Position numbers and translations under genes: made by a program
Shown here: in pieces, positions 25,078 to 33,028 of the stretch
How the letters are laid out: each line of letters starts with the position of its first letter
How positions within the stretch are numbered: the first letter of the stretch is position 1
Notes under the pieces: model-generated
Told to the model about the DNA's origin: nothing
Database searches by the model: none
What the model saw: only the letters and a program-made list of their open reading frames with translations
Origin: Treponema_I sp045616125
GTDB taxonomy: Bacteria; Spirochaetota; Spirochaetia; Treponematales; Treponemataceae
Direction: 5' to 3'
Length of the DNA stretch: 64,000 nt
NCBI GenBank assembly: GCA_045616125.1
Contig: JAZLGC010000092.1
Location: forward strand, 44,309 to 108,308

Positions 25078-26460
25078 TTATCCTATAAGTACCGATTCCT
25101 GAGGAAACTCAGTACAGGCCTTTATTCTCTGTTCAGTAAACTGCACCCGCATAGTCAGGGTAATGACACCGGTTCGTCCTGCATACATGGTAACAATCAA
25201 CAGCACTTTTGTAACAGGCAGCAGCTCCGACGTAATTCCCCGTGAAAGTCCGGTGGTACCAAGTGCCGAAATGGTTTCAAATATCAGGTCTGTAGTAGAG
25301 AAAACACCTGATTCAAGCTGATTCTGCTCAGCCATAAAGATGAGCAGTGTCATTACCAGCAGAAACAGTGCTGCCTTTACCATTACTGACATGGCCTTTT
25401 CCGTATCACTGAAAGGAATATCCCGGTGGAAAATTGATAGAGCTCCGGTGTCATCTTCGGTTCGGAAAGCCGTACACATGGCAATGAAAATGGTGGTAGT
25501 TTTGATGCCACCTGCCATGGAACCAGGATTACCGCCAATAAGCATCAGTAATTCGCTGATTAATGTTGAGGCATTGGTAAAACGGGCCTGACTTACAGCC
25601 TCAAATCCTGCGGTACGACAGGTTACGCTCTGAAAAAAAGCATTTGTTATTCTGCTACCTGCTGACAAATCTTTGAAGGCATGATTCCATTCAAAGATAA
25701 GAAACAGAATCGATGGAAGAACGACAAGCACAAGGGTTGCGCATAGAACAATCTTACTGTGAAGGCTTAATCGGATACGCTGCATGCGTTTGGCGTAAAT
25801 GCGGGAATATAGCCAGGCATTCACATCCTGCATTACGGTAAAACCTATTCCACCCATAAGAATAAGCACCATAATAATGGAAAGATACAAGGCATTATTG
25901 TTGATACTGATCAGACTATCTCCCCAGGGGGTAAAACCTGCATTACAGAAGGCAGAAACAGCCGTAAATGCCCCGATGAACCAGCAATGGTCATAGTTGT
26001 GAAAATATAGAATCAGCCCCAGCAGAAACGCTCCTAAAAGCTGAAAGAATCCACTGTAGATAATGATATCCCGGACAATCTTTTTGGGGTCAGCCTCTAC
26101 CCCGGTAATAAAGAAACTGCGGGCAAAACGTCGATTAACAAGAGAAACCTTTTTTCGAGGCAGTACCAGATAAAAAATAAAGAAAGTGATCAGTCCAAGA
26201 CCGCCTGATTCAATCAATATCATCAGCACTACGAATCCGGTGGTAGAAAAAATTTCGGAAGAAACAGTGCTGAGACCTGTTACGCACAATGCGCTGACTG
26301 CAGTAAACAACCGGTCAATATATGGAGGAAGCTGGTCTGCAACGTAACAGACTGGCAGTGATAATGCTATGGACCCCAGAATTGCAAGAACCGCAAAATA
26401 CAGGAAAAGCTGAGAAACAGGGCCGATAATAGGTCCCTTCATTTTTTCGGTATAACGCAT
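25078..26460 (-). CDS. ktrB: Potassium channel/transporter subunit, TrkH/KtrB family
   Basis: A 460-residue integral membrane protein with four membrane-pore-membrane repeats. The selectivity-filter glycines are visible in TGLSTVSSE, CNAGFTPWG, CRTAGFEAV and GTTGLSRG. It forms the potassium pathway, gated by the RCK subunit encoded just downstream. The start at 26460 is tentative: a GATACT box ends six bases before it, and a second ATG six codons on (26442) has TATACC six bases before it. A small RNA gene with its own terminator lies directly upstream. Confidence 0.88.
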   Translation of the reverse strand: MRYTEKMKGPIIGPVSQLFLYFAVLAILGSIALSLPVCYVADQLPPYIDRLFTAVSALCVTGLSTVSSEIFSTTGFVVLMILIESGGLGLITFFIFYLVLPRKKVSLVNRRFARSFFITGVEADPKKIVRDIIIYSGFFQLLGAFLLGLILYFHNYDHCWFIGAFTAVSAFCNAGFTPWGDSLISINNNALYLSIIMVLILMGGIGFTVMQDVNAWLYSRIYAKRMQRIRLSLHSKIVLCATLVLVVLPSILFLIFEWNHAFKDLSAGSRITNAFFQSVTCRTAGFEAVSQARFTNASTLISELLMLIGGNPGSMAGGIKTTTIFIAMCTAFRTEDDTGALSIFHRDIPFSDTEKAMSVMVKAALFLLVMTLLIFMAEQNQLESGVFSTTDLIFETISALGTTGLSRGITSELLPVTKVLLIVTMYAGRTGVITLTMRVQFTEQRIKACTEFPQESVLIG

Positions 26461-26466
26461 ATATAG

Positions 26467-26472
26467 AGTATC
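26467..26472 (-). promoter_or_regulatory. -10 box predicting a leaderless ktrB mRNA
   Basis: On the minus strand GATACT ends six bases before the ATG at 26460, so transcription would begin on the A of the start codon. There is no Shine-Dalgarno. It lies downstream of the small RNA terminator, so the operon can be transcribed independently. Confidence 0.45.
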
Positions 26473-26497
26473 GGCAGGTATAGAGCTTTTGAAGCAA

Positions 26498-26582
26498 AAA
26501 AAAACGAAGCGCCGAAAGGAGGATAAAAGCGCTTCGTTTAAAATCGGTCTTGAGTAAGAGGAGGTTGCATACTTTTACTCAC
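26498..26582 (-). ncRNA. Probable small RNA of about 85 nt with CCUCC in both hairpin loops
   Basis: The predicted transcript begins near 26582 and ends in a strong intrinsic terminator. Hairpin 1 has a 7-bp stem (TGAGTAA/TTACTCA; 26581-26575 with 26557-26551) and a 17-base loop containing AACCTCCTC. Hairpin 2 has a perfect 11-bp stem (26539-26529 with 26512-26502), a 16-base loop containing TATCCTCCTTT, and nine Ts after it. Both loops are therefore complementary to Shine-Dalgarno sequences, the design of C-rich antisense sRNAs. A ten-codon ORF (MQPPLTQDRF, 26570-26538) runs through hairpin 1. An attenuator leader of ktrB is the main alternative. Confidence 0.55.
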
Positions 26583-26588
26583 ACCATA

Positions 26589-26670
26589 ACTTTACATAGA
26601 AACTTGCATAAATGCAAGTAATTTATGCATAAAAATAATATTTTTTTGCGTTTTTATGCATTTTTATGCA
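26589..26670 (-). promoter_or_regulatory. Promoter of the small RNA with upstream ARG-box-like sites
   Basis: Minus strand TTGCAT (26617-26612) and TAAAGT (26594-26589) are 17 bases apart. The palindrome CTTGCATTTATGCAAG overlaps the -35. Upstream, TGCATAAAAATAAT (26626-26639), TGCGTTTTTATGCA (26647-26660) and TGCATTTTTATGCA (26657-26670) fit TGNATWWWWATNCA with two, one and zero mismatches. The first two are 21 bases apart, the usual ARG-box pair spacing. Confidence 0.5.
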
Positions 26671-26704
26671 CAATTTGCATGAATACTTCAGAACTTAAGT
26701 AATA

Positions 26705-26746
26705 TAAAAAAAAATCCCCACCTGAAAACCAGGAGAGGATTTTTTG
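26705..26746 (-). terminator. Intrinsic terminator of the flavocytochrome gene
   Basis: AATCCCCACCTG (26713-26724) and CAGGAGAGGATT (26730-26741) pair at eleven of twelve positions, counting one G-U. A-runs and T-runs flank both sides, so it could work in both directions. It lies about 80 bases past the minus-strand stop codon. Confidence 0.8.
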
Positions 26747-26773
26747 GGAATCATTAAGCTAAAGTCCCGCGAG

Positions 26774-26837
26774 TTTCGGCTAGGCCGAAAATCGTCAATG
26801 ATAACAAATAATTGCTACGCAATTATTTGTTATCATT
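26774..26837. repeat. Stop-codon-spanning 19-bp inverted repeat and second hairpin
   Basis: Arms at 26797-26815 and 26819-26837 are perfect 19-base inverted repeats with a 3-base loop. The right arm contains the last codons and the stop of the flavocytochrome gene. A second hairpin TTTCGGC-TAG-GCCGAAA (26774-26790) follows. The layout copies the one after dat at 11689. Confidence 0.9.
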
Positions 26838-29387
26838 AGTGATTGCGTTGGCAGCAGTACGTCCAGAAACGAAGATTTCTACGATTGCGTTACCACCAAG
26901 GCGGTTACCACCGTGGATACCACCGGTAACTTCACCGGCTGCATACAGACCTGGGATAGCTTTTCCGCTTGCATCCAGAACGTGGCGGTCAATATCAACA
27001 GTCAGACCACCCATGGTGTGGTGAGTAGAAGGAGCCAGCAGGCGGATCTTCAGTTTTACACCATCCAGAGTGTAGGTTGAAGGAATGTAGTGACCGTTAG
27101 CATCTTTTTCAGCATTACCGATAAGACGGGTCCAACCGGTTTTGTTAACAGCCATTGAGCTTTCAGTACCGGTCATCAGAGCCATATCGTAAGCTTTGAT
27201 TTCAGCAATTACATCGTCAGCATTGGTTGGCAGTCCCAGTTCTTTGAACAGAGCTGCAAACTGGTCAACGGTGCGGGTCCACTGGTGTGGATCAACATCA
27301 GCTTCCCAAGTTTCTGGGGTAGCTGGAGTTCCGTAAGGATATGGTCCAGGAATAGCCTGTGCACTGTTTGCAATTTCAATTACAGTACCCATGAATCCGC
27401 GGTATTCAATACCGTTGGCAAATTCACCCAGTGACAGAACGTCACGTTCACCGGTTTCATTTACGAAACGTTTACCGGTTTTTGGGTTCAGGTAGATAGC
27501 GTAGTTACCACCACCAAATGCCAGCTGTCCGTTGTTAATCCAAGAGATAGGCATCAGCTGGGTAAAGTTCATACCAGTAGTAGCTGCCCCTGCTTTCTGT
27601 CCCAGAGTGATACCATCACCCTGCAGAGAAGAACGGTTGGTAGTCTGGGTTTTTTCGGTAATTGCAGAAGCTACCCAGTATTCGTTGGTTTTGCGAACCA
27701 GATCGATGTTAGCAGCAAAACCACCGGTAGAAAGGATTACACCTTTGGTAGCTTTAGCAGTAACTTTAGTTCCATCGTACATGGTAGCTTTAACACCGGT
27801 AACACGACCGTTTTCAATGATCAGTTCGTCAGCGGTGGTGCGGGTCATGATCTTGTTCTTAGATGCAGTTGGAGAGGTTTTCAGGATGGTCTTGCGGGTA
27901 GGAGCAAAGTAAGCTGCCCACTGAGCAGATTCCATTACACCGTCACCATCGGTATCCAGAGCACCTTTTACGTAGTCGTTTTCACGCTGCCACAGAGCAC
28001 CTACGATGGTTGGCTGTGAGTCTGGGATGAATTTTGAACCCTGAGCTTCAAGCCATGGCTTCAGGTCCTGACCGTCGCGGATGAACTGGCAAACCAGGTC
28101 ATAGTCACCGTAGATCCATGCGGTATGATCTGCATTAGGACGGAGACCACCGTAGTAGGTCTGGAAGATATGCAGGTTAACAGTAGAGAACAGAGTCAGT
28201 TTGTTTTCATCGGTACCTGCTTTCATTTTTGGTTCAGCCCAAGCAAGATAAGCTTTGATTTCGTTTTTCAGTTCTTTCAGAACAGGCAGGTATTCCTGAT
28301 GAACACCGTGAGTTGAAAGGCGTTCAATATCACCTGCTTCGAACCATTCTTTTGAACCGGTACCATCAAATGGTTTTTCGCTCCAGTTCAGGATGGTTTT
28401 CAGAACAGCGATATCACCGTTGGCAGCAAAGATTTTGTTGTAGGTTTTGCCGTCAAAGTCATATACACCAGTAGTAGCATCTGGACGATCAGCTTCCCAG
28501 CACAGGTACGGCATTGCAGACTGGAACTGACCACCAGAAACTACTGTGTTACCACCGATTTCAGCGTTCTTTTCAATAACCAGAACAGAAAGTCCGTTCT
28601 GAGCAGCCTGAGCAGCAGCACCAATACCAGCACCACCGGCACCTACGATTACTACGTCGTAGGTTTCATTGATGTCAGCCTGAGCAGCGTGTACGATCTT
28701 ATTCTTTTTGAATCCGTCAAGGTCAGAAGCGTTTGCTTTTTTAGCAGCATCGGTCAGTGCATTGCGAACAGCAATAGAAGTAAAGGTTGCACCAGATACG
28801 ATATCTACACCAGAACCGTTGGCAGCAATTGCATCAGCAAACATAATGTCAAATGCAGGATCACCTACGTGAGCGGTTTCTTTGGAAGCTTTAACTTCAA
28901 TAGCAGTAATTGCTTTGTCACTGAAAGTTACAGCCAGAGTAACAGGACCGTTCATACCCTGAGCGGTTCCTTCATATGTTCCTGCTTTATAGGTAACAGC
29001 TACATTTTTGTGTTCAGCTTTTTTACCATTGTCAGCAGTAGCACCGGCAGATGCCAGAGCAGCTTTTACTGCATTGATGATTGCATCAGAGGTGTGGGTT
29101 GCACCTGATACGATATCAACGTTAGCAGAATTAGCTTTTACGATTGCAGCAGGAATGTCTGCAATAGCTGCATCAGAAATTCCGGCAGTTTCGTTGTGGT
29201 CGGTAATTTTTACAGCAGCAATTTTTCCACCAGATACAGTAACTTCAACAGCTACTGGACCATGATGACCTTCAGCACTTCCAGTGTATGTTCCGTCAGC
29301 AAGTTTTGCTTTTGAACATGAAGTAACTGAGAGAACCATAGTTGCGCACAGCAGTACGCTCAGCATGGTAAGAACAAATTTTTTCAT
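26823..29387 (-). CDS. Exported flavocytochrome c/urocanate reductase-type flavoprotein with two FMN-binding domains
   Basis: An 854-residue lipoprotein (lipobox VTSC, cysteine 24). Two FMN_bind domains follow in tandem, with flavinylation motifs SGATHT (residues 94-99) and SGATFT (198-203), where ApbE attaches FMN to threonine. The C-terminal 600 residues are an FAD-dependent fumarate-reductase-like domain (VIVGAGGAGIGAA at 246, HHTMGG near 795, GGNRLGGNAIVEIFV near 830). Such proteins reduce fumarate, urocanate or related enoates as extracytoplasmic electron acceptors. The exact acceptor cannot be read here. No haem motif is present, so FMN replaces cytochrome c. The start at 29387 has AAGGAGAGG upstream. 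Confidence 0.88.
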   Translation of the reverse strand: MKKFVLTMLSVLLCATMVLSVTSCSKAKLADGTYTGSAEGHHGPVAVEVTVSGGKIAAVKITDHNETAGISDAAIADIPAAIVKANSANVDIVSGATHTSDAIINAVKAALASAGATADNGKKAEHKNVAVTYKAGTYEGTAQGMNGPVTLAVTFSDKAITAIEVKASKETAHVGDPAFDIMFADAIAANGSGVDIVSGATFTSIAVRNALTDAAKKANASDLDGFKKNKIVHAAQADINETYDVVIVGAGGAGIGAAAQAAQNGLSVLVIEKNAEIGGNTVVSGGQFQSAMPYLCWEADRPDATTGVYDFDGKTYNKIFAANGDIAVLKTILNWSEKPFDGTGSKEWFEAGDIERLSTHGVHQEYLPVLKELKNEIKAYLAWAEPKMKAGTDENKLTLFSTVNLHIFQTYYGGLRPNADHTAWIYGDYDLVCQFIRDGQDLKPWLEAQGSKFIPDSQPTIVGALWQRENDYVKGALDTDGDGVMESAQWAAYFAPTRKTILKTSPTASKNKIMTRTTADELIIENGRVTGVKATMYDGTKVTAKATKGVILSTGGFAANIDLVRKTNEYWVASAITEKTQTTNRSSLQGDGITLGQKAGAATTGMNFTQLMPISWINNGQLAFGGGNYAIYLNPKTGKRFVNETGERDVLSLGEFANGIEYRGFMGTVIEIANSAQAIPGPYPYGTPATPETWEADVDPHQWTRTVDQFAALFKELGLPTNADDVIAEIKAYDMALMTGTESSMAVNKTGWTRLIGNAEKDANGHYIPSTYTLDGVKLKIRLLAPSTHHTMGGLTVDIDRHVLDASGKAIPGLYAAGEVTGGIHGGNRLGGNAIVEIFVSGRTAANAITNDNK

Positions 29388-29480
29388 TGTCCTCTCCTTA
29401 TAAAGTTGCCTTATTAATAAAATCAGCCCGAACAAGGAGGACGCCTTTCCGGCAAATCCTATTAAAAAAGGTGTTATATA

Positions 29481-29508
29481 TTCGGTTTAGTATACATAAT
29501 TTCGGTTT
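29481..29508 (-). promoter_or_regulatory. Candidate promoter of the flavocytochrome gene flanked by direct repeats
   Basis: On the minus strand TATACT (29494-29489) is a good -10, about 100 bases before the ATG. It is flanked by two copies of AAACCGAA (29508-29501 and 29488-29481), 20 bases apart, which may be regulator half-sites. The -35 region is poor, suggesting activator dependence. Confidence 0.45.
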
Positions 29509-29582
29509 TATTTATCAATCTTTTGTTATCGATAAAAAAGATGAAATATGTACGAATTTACAGATTTTGAGAAAATGTTCAG

Positions 29583-29606
29583 AAAAAAAGGGCCCAAAGG
29601 GCCCTT
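29583..29606 (-). terminator. Intrinsic terminator downstream of the hydratase gene
   Basis: AAGGGCCC-AAA-GGGCCCTT, with an A-run that becomes a T-run on the minus strand. It is the last of a row of hairpins between the hydratase stop codon and the flavocytochrome promoter. Confidence 0.75.
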
Positions 29607-29619
29607 ATCAAACACCGTC

Positions 29620-29858
29620 ATGCTGAACTTGTTTCAGCATCTGGACCATGCAGACAGTACAGATTCCGAAACAAGTTCGGAATGACAGTATGAAGTGAAC
29701 TTATCGTACAGCACCAAAGGGCCCCGACCAGTCGGGGATGATTTGGTATCCTGACAAGGCGACGGCATACCCAGGAGCGCAGGCGGCCTTCTGGCCGTTG
29801 AGCACGTCGGTGGGGCTTGTCAGCCCCACCTTCCGGAGTTTTGCTTGCGCAAAACTCC
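29620..29858. repeat. Cluster of six consecutive hairpins between hydratase and flavocytochrome genes
   Basis: Perfect arms occur in series: ATGCTGAA/TTCAGCAT (29620/29633), ATTCCGAA/TTCGGAAT (29663/29676), CCCCGAC/GTCGGGG (29722/29731), CGGCC/GGCCG (29784/29793), GGTGGGGCT/AGCCCCACC (29809/29822) and GGAGTTTTGC/GCAAAACTCC (29835/29849). With the terminator at 29583 this makes seven. The 258 bases from 29607 to the hydratase stop hold little else and no gene. The first two belong to a dispersed family ending in ATGAC. Confidence 0.85.
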
Positions 29859-29864
29859 GCGTCG

Positions 29865-32135
29865 TTAGTTCTTGTAGTAATTAATCAGACACCCGTCCGC
29901 AATGATCTGGCGTTCGTCGTCAGTCATGGCTCCGGTAGTCAGCTGGAATTCTGTTATGGTACCGGTGGCCTTACCATCCTTCATGGCAACAGCATAAGCC
30001 GTAATACTGTCTGCTTTTTCAGCAATGGCTTTCCGTACGTCTGGAACAAATACGTAATCTCCGTTGGCAAAAGGCAGTTTTCCGCCGTTGGCAGCATCGT
30101 CAAACAGGAATGGAATCATACCCCAGTTAATCAGATTACTGCGGTACCGTTTGGTGGCGTACTCGCGGGCAATATTAGCCCAGCCGCCCAGTACTTTCTG
30201 GCAGCTGGCAGCCTGTTCACGGGCAGAACCGTCACCTGGTTTTACGGCATAAATGGTTGAACCAAGACCTGCAGCAGAAGCACGTGCACCAAAACCTGCA
30301 GTTGCAGCATCAAGAGCAGCGGCCGCAGCGGCAACTTCTGCCTTAATGGCAGCATCTCCATCACGAACAGCCTTGGCACGTGGAACGTAATCAGGATCTT
30401 TACGGCTCAGGGTAAATTCAGCCAGTCCCAGCGGGTTACTGCGGAAACTTGACGTTTCACCGGATGGAATCAGTTCGTCAGTGGTAGTAACCGGATCATG
30501 GATTTCAGAAACAACCTTAAGCAGAAGGTCATCGGTAAGGGCACTCATGGCCGGCCAGTCTTTAATGTTTGGCCCAAACTGGATTTCAACTTCAGGATGA
30601 GCCACACCCTTACTGTCGTATACGCGGTTTTCATAAATGGTAGAATCAAAGTGGTAGCTGCGCTTGGTGTAATCGCCGTGATATTCAGTTGCCGGAGTCA
30701 GGAAACCTTTATTTGCAGCGGTTGCAGCAATAGAACGGGCATCCATAAGGGCAACGGATGAAATCTGACCGTTCTGGATTTTTGAGCCTTCGCGGTTAGG
30801 GAAGTTACGGGTTGAGTGACGGATACTGAATGCATTATTGGCAGGAGTATCGCCGGCACCAAAACAGGGGCCGCAGAATGCAGTTTTCATAATAGCACCG
30901 GTAGCCATCAGATCAGTACAGGCACCGTTTTTAACCAGTTCCATATATACCGGCATGGAAGCAGGATATACGTTCAGGGTAAACTTACCACTACCGATGC
31001 TCTTTCCACGAAGGATATCTGCAGCAGCACAGATGTTTTCAAAGCCACCACCGGCACAACCGGCAATAACACCCTGGTCACAGTACAGTTTTCCGTCAAT
31101 AACTTTATCGCTCAGGCTGTAGTTTACTTTATCGCCAAAGGAAACGCGGGCACGTTTTTCAGTTTCGGCAAGAACATCAGCCAGGTTTTTGTTCACCTCT
31201 TCAATAGTATAGACGTTGCTCGGATGGAACGGCATGGCAATCATAGGACGGATTTTTGACAGGTCAACTTCGATAACGCCATCGTACCAGGCGCCGTTCT
31301 GTGGTTTTAAAGGTTTGAAATCTCCGGCACGACCATGGGTAACATAGAATCCGTTGATGATATCATCGGTTTCCCAGATTGATGACAGACAGGTAGTCTC
31401 AGTGGTCATAACATCAATACCGATACGGAAGTCGGCAGAAAGAGATGCAATGCCAGGACCGATGAATTCCATAACCTTATTCTTTACGTAGCCTTTTTCA
31501 AATACGGCACCGATAATGGCAAGAGCAACGTCCTGAGGGCCAACGCCTGGAACAGGGCTGCCAGTCAGATAGACTGCAACAACCCCCGGCAGATCAACAT
31601 CATACGTACGACCAAGAAGCTGTTTTGCAAGTTCGCCGCCACCTTCACCAATAGCCATGGTACCCAGGGCGCCATAGCGGGTATGACTGTCTGAACCAAG
31701 AATCATACCTCCCGATGTTGCCAGCATTTCGCGGGCAAACTGATGGATAACAGCCTGATGGGGCGGAACATATACACCACCGTATTTCTGTGCACAGGTA
31801 AGGCCGAACATGTGGTCATCTTCATTGATGGTACCGCCAACAGCACAAAGACTGTTATGACAGTTGGTCAAAACATATGGCAGCGGGAATTTTTCAAGCC
31901 CTGATGCACGGGCAGTCTGGATAATTCCAACAAACGTAATATCATGTGAAGTTATTTTATCGAATTTGATTTTCAGTTTTTCAGGATTACCTGAAGTATT
32001 ATGGCTTTGAAGGATTCCATAAGCAATGGTGTTCTTTTTATTGTCAGCAGCACTGAAGCCTTTTGCTCTGCCTTCTTCAGCAGAGATGAGCGTACCGTTA
32101 TCGTAGTACGCACCGCCATTCCATAAATTAATCAT
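29865..32135 (-). CDS. Aconitase-family hydratase
   Basis: A 756-residue protein of the aconitase superfamily. The substrate-binding motif LGSDSHTRYGALG lies near residue 145. The three [4Fe-4S] cysteine positions appear in VIAGCAGGGFEN near 362 and FCGPCFGAG near 420. Conserved arginines lie in SIRHSTRNFPNREGS near 435, and a swivel-type C-terminal domain follows with YRSNLINWGMIPF. The sequence is closer to the YbhJ-type hydratase branch than to housekeeping AcnA or AcnB, so citrate may not be its substrate. GGGG precedes the ATG. Two ARG-box-like sites 21 bases apart lie about 80-110 bases upstream. Confidence 0.8.
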   Translation of the reverse strand: MINLWNGGAYYDNGTLISAEEGRAKGFSAADNKKNTIAYGILQSHNTSGNPEKLKIKFDKITSHDITFVGIIQTARASGLEKFPLPYVLTNCHNSLCAVGGTINEDDHMFGLTCAQKYGGVYVPPHQAVIHQFAREMLATSGGMILGSDSHTRYGALGTMAIGEGGGELAKQLLGRTYDVDLPGVVAVYLTGSPVPGVGPQDVALAIIGAVFEKGYVKNKVMEFIGPGIASLSADFRIGIDVMTTETTCLSSIWETDDIINGFYVTHGRAGDFKPLKPQNGAWYDGVIEVDLSKIRPMIAMPFHPSNVYTIEEVNKNLADVLAETEKRARVSFGDKVNYSLSDKVIDGKLYCDQGVIAGCAGGGFENICAAADILRGKSIGSGKFTLNVYPASMPVYMELVKNGACTDLMATGAIMKTAFCGPCFGAGDTPANNAFSIRHSTRNFPNREGSKIQNGQISSVALMDARSIAATAANKGFLTPATEYHGDYTKRSYHFDSTIYENRVYDSKGVAHPEVEIQFGPNIKDWPAMSALTDDLLLKVVSEIHDPVTTTDELIPSGETSSFRSNPLGLAEFTLSRKDPDYVPRAKAVRDGDAAIKAEVAAAAAALDAATAGFGARASAAGLGSTIYAVKPGDGSAREQAASCQKVLGGWANIAREYATKRYRSNLINWGMIPFLFDDAANGGKLPFANGDYVFVPDVRKAIAEKADSITAYAVAMKDGKATGTITEFQLTTGAMTDDERQIIADGCLINYYKN

Positions 32136-32213
32136 GTGTGTTTCCCCTTTGTCACCGGCAGCACAGGCTACCCACAGGTTTCAGACACACTATAGCAACT
32201 TTATGCAAAATAA

Positions 32214-32248
32214 TGAATAGTTATCGAATATTTTTGTATAAATATGCA
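32214..32248. promoter_or_regulatory. Tandem ARG-box-like sites upstream of the hydratase gene
   Basis: TGAATAGTTATCGA (32214-32227, with two departures from the box pattern) and TGTATAAATATGCA (32235-32248, perfect) fit TGNATWWWWATNCA and are 21 bases apart. The second is identical to the box at the argR promoter (61965). TATAGT on the minus strand (32196-32191) is a likely -10, placing the boxes at and above the -35. Confidence 0.5.
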
Positions 32249-32262
32249 AAGATGTAATGAAT

Positions 32263-32904
32263 TCAGTTTTTCAGTACTTCTTCAATACGATGGTATGCCT
32301 CACTGGTAAACGCATGTTTGTGGAACTGAAGATCCTGTGGAAAGACCTGTACAACGCCAAACTCTTTATTCAAGGAAAGAAGAAAAGAACCGTCGTTCGG
32401 GCACTGAATTTCCAGAACCTTCACCCCATAACTTGAAAATGTACGCTCAAAGTTTGCCTGTACATATTCTGCGTCACACCAGCCGTATCCGGACATAAGC
32501 CATTGAGATCCCCATACCAGTCCCATCTGCGTTTCCATTAACCTGTGTACATCAGATGCGTTTACTACACTGCGGCTTTCAAGATTCTTGATGGCCATAA
32601 ACAGTTCCCGTACCCAGTTCTGAGATTCCAGAACTTTTTTTATGGAAAGCCGCATGGTTATGACAATGTCATACTTAAAGAGAACGGCAACACTGACCTC
32701 TGTCACTGACCTATCAGTCCACCAGCCGGGACTGACATTCTTTTCCTTTTCCAGACCTATCTCTTCACAGATTGTGTTTATAATTACCGTTGCCATTCCT
32801 TCAAGAATGGCGTTTTTCCCCCTCAGTCTTCTGTTAAACTCCTTTCTTGCTTTTTTCCGCTGTTCACGGCGCCTTTCAATAATTTCCGGTGTTAAGTTTT
32901 TCAT
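32263..32904 (-). CDS. Conserved-looking protein of unknown function
   Basis: A soluble 213-residue protein with no signal peptide. The first 28 residues are strongly basic (IIERRREQRKKARKEFNRRL), suggesting nucleic-acid contact or a coiled helix. The rest is mixed alpha/beta with aromatic positions (SPGWWTDRS, GSQWLMSGYGWCDAEY). I recognise no family. The ATG at 32904 has no good Shine-Dalgarno, but the frame is uninterrupted and codon use looks like its neighbours. It is divergent from alaS and about 130 bases upstream of the hydratase gene on the same strand. Confidence 0.6.
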   Translation of the reverse strand: MKNLTPEIIERRREQRKKARKEFNRRLRGKNAILEGMATVIINTICEEIGLEKEKNVSPGWWTDRSVTEVSVAVLFKYDIVITMRLSIKKVLESQNWVRELFMAIKNLESRSVVNASDVHRLMETQMGLVWGSQWLMSGYGWCDAEYVQANFERTFSSYGVKVLEIQCPNDGSFLLSLNKEFGVVQVFPQDLQFHKHAFTSEAYHRIEEVLKN

Positions 32905-32991
32905 CTTTCAGATTCCCGGATGATACAGTAGGAAGATTCTGTATTTTTGTACTGTTAAAGAATCGCTTTACGGTTTGAAGCGATGCGCATA

Positions 32992-33020
32992 TTGTCACGT
33001 CTATTTCATATCTTTATACT
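32992..33020 (+). promoter_or_regulatory. alaS promoter predicting a leaderless mRNA
   Basis: TTGTCA (32992-32997) and TATACT (33015-33020) are 17 bases apart. The -10 ends eight bases before the ATG at 33029 and no Shine-Dalgarno lies between. This is the best complete promoter among the leaderless candidates. Confidence 0.7.
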
Positions 33021-33028
33021 ACTTACTT

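Noticed and set aside
26502..26582. Known riboswitch (for example a c-di-AMP element) for the Ktr operon
   Set aside because: The structure is only two simple hairpins with no conserved aptamer core I recognise, and ktrB appears to have its own promoter after the terminator.
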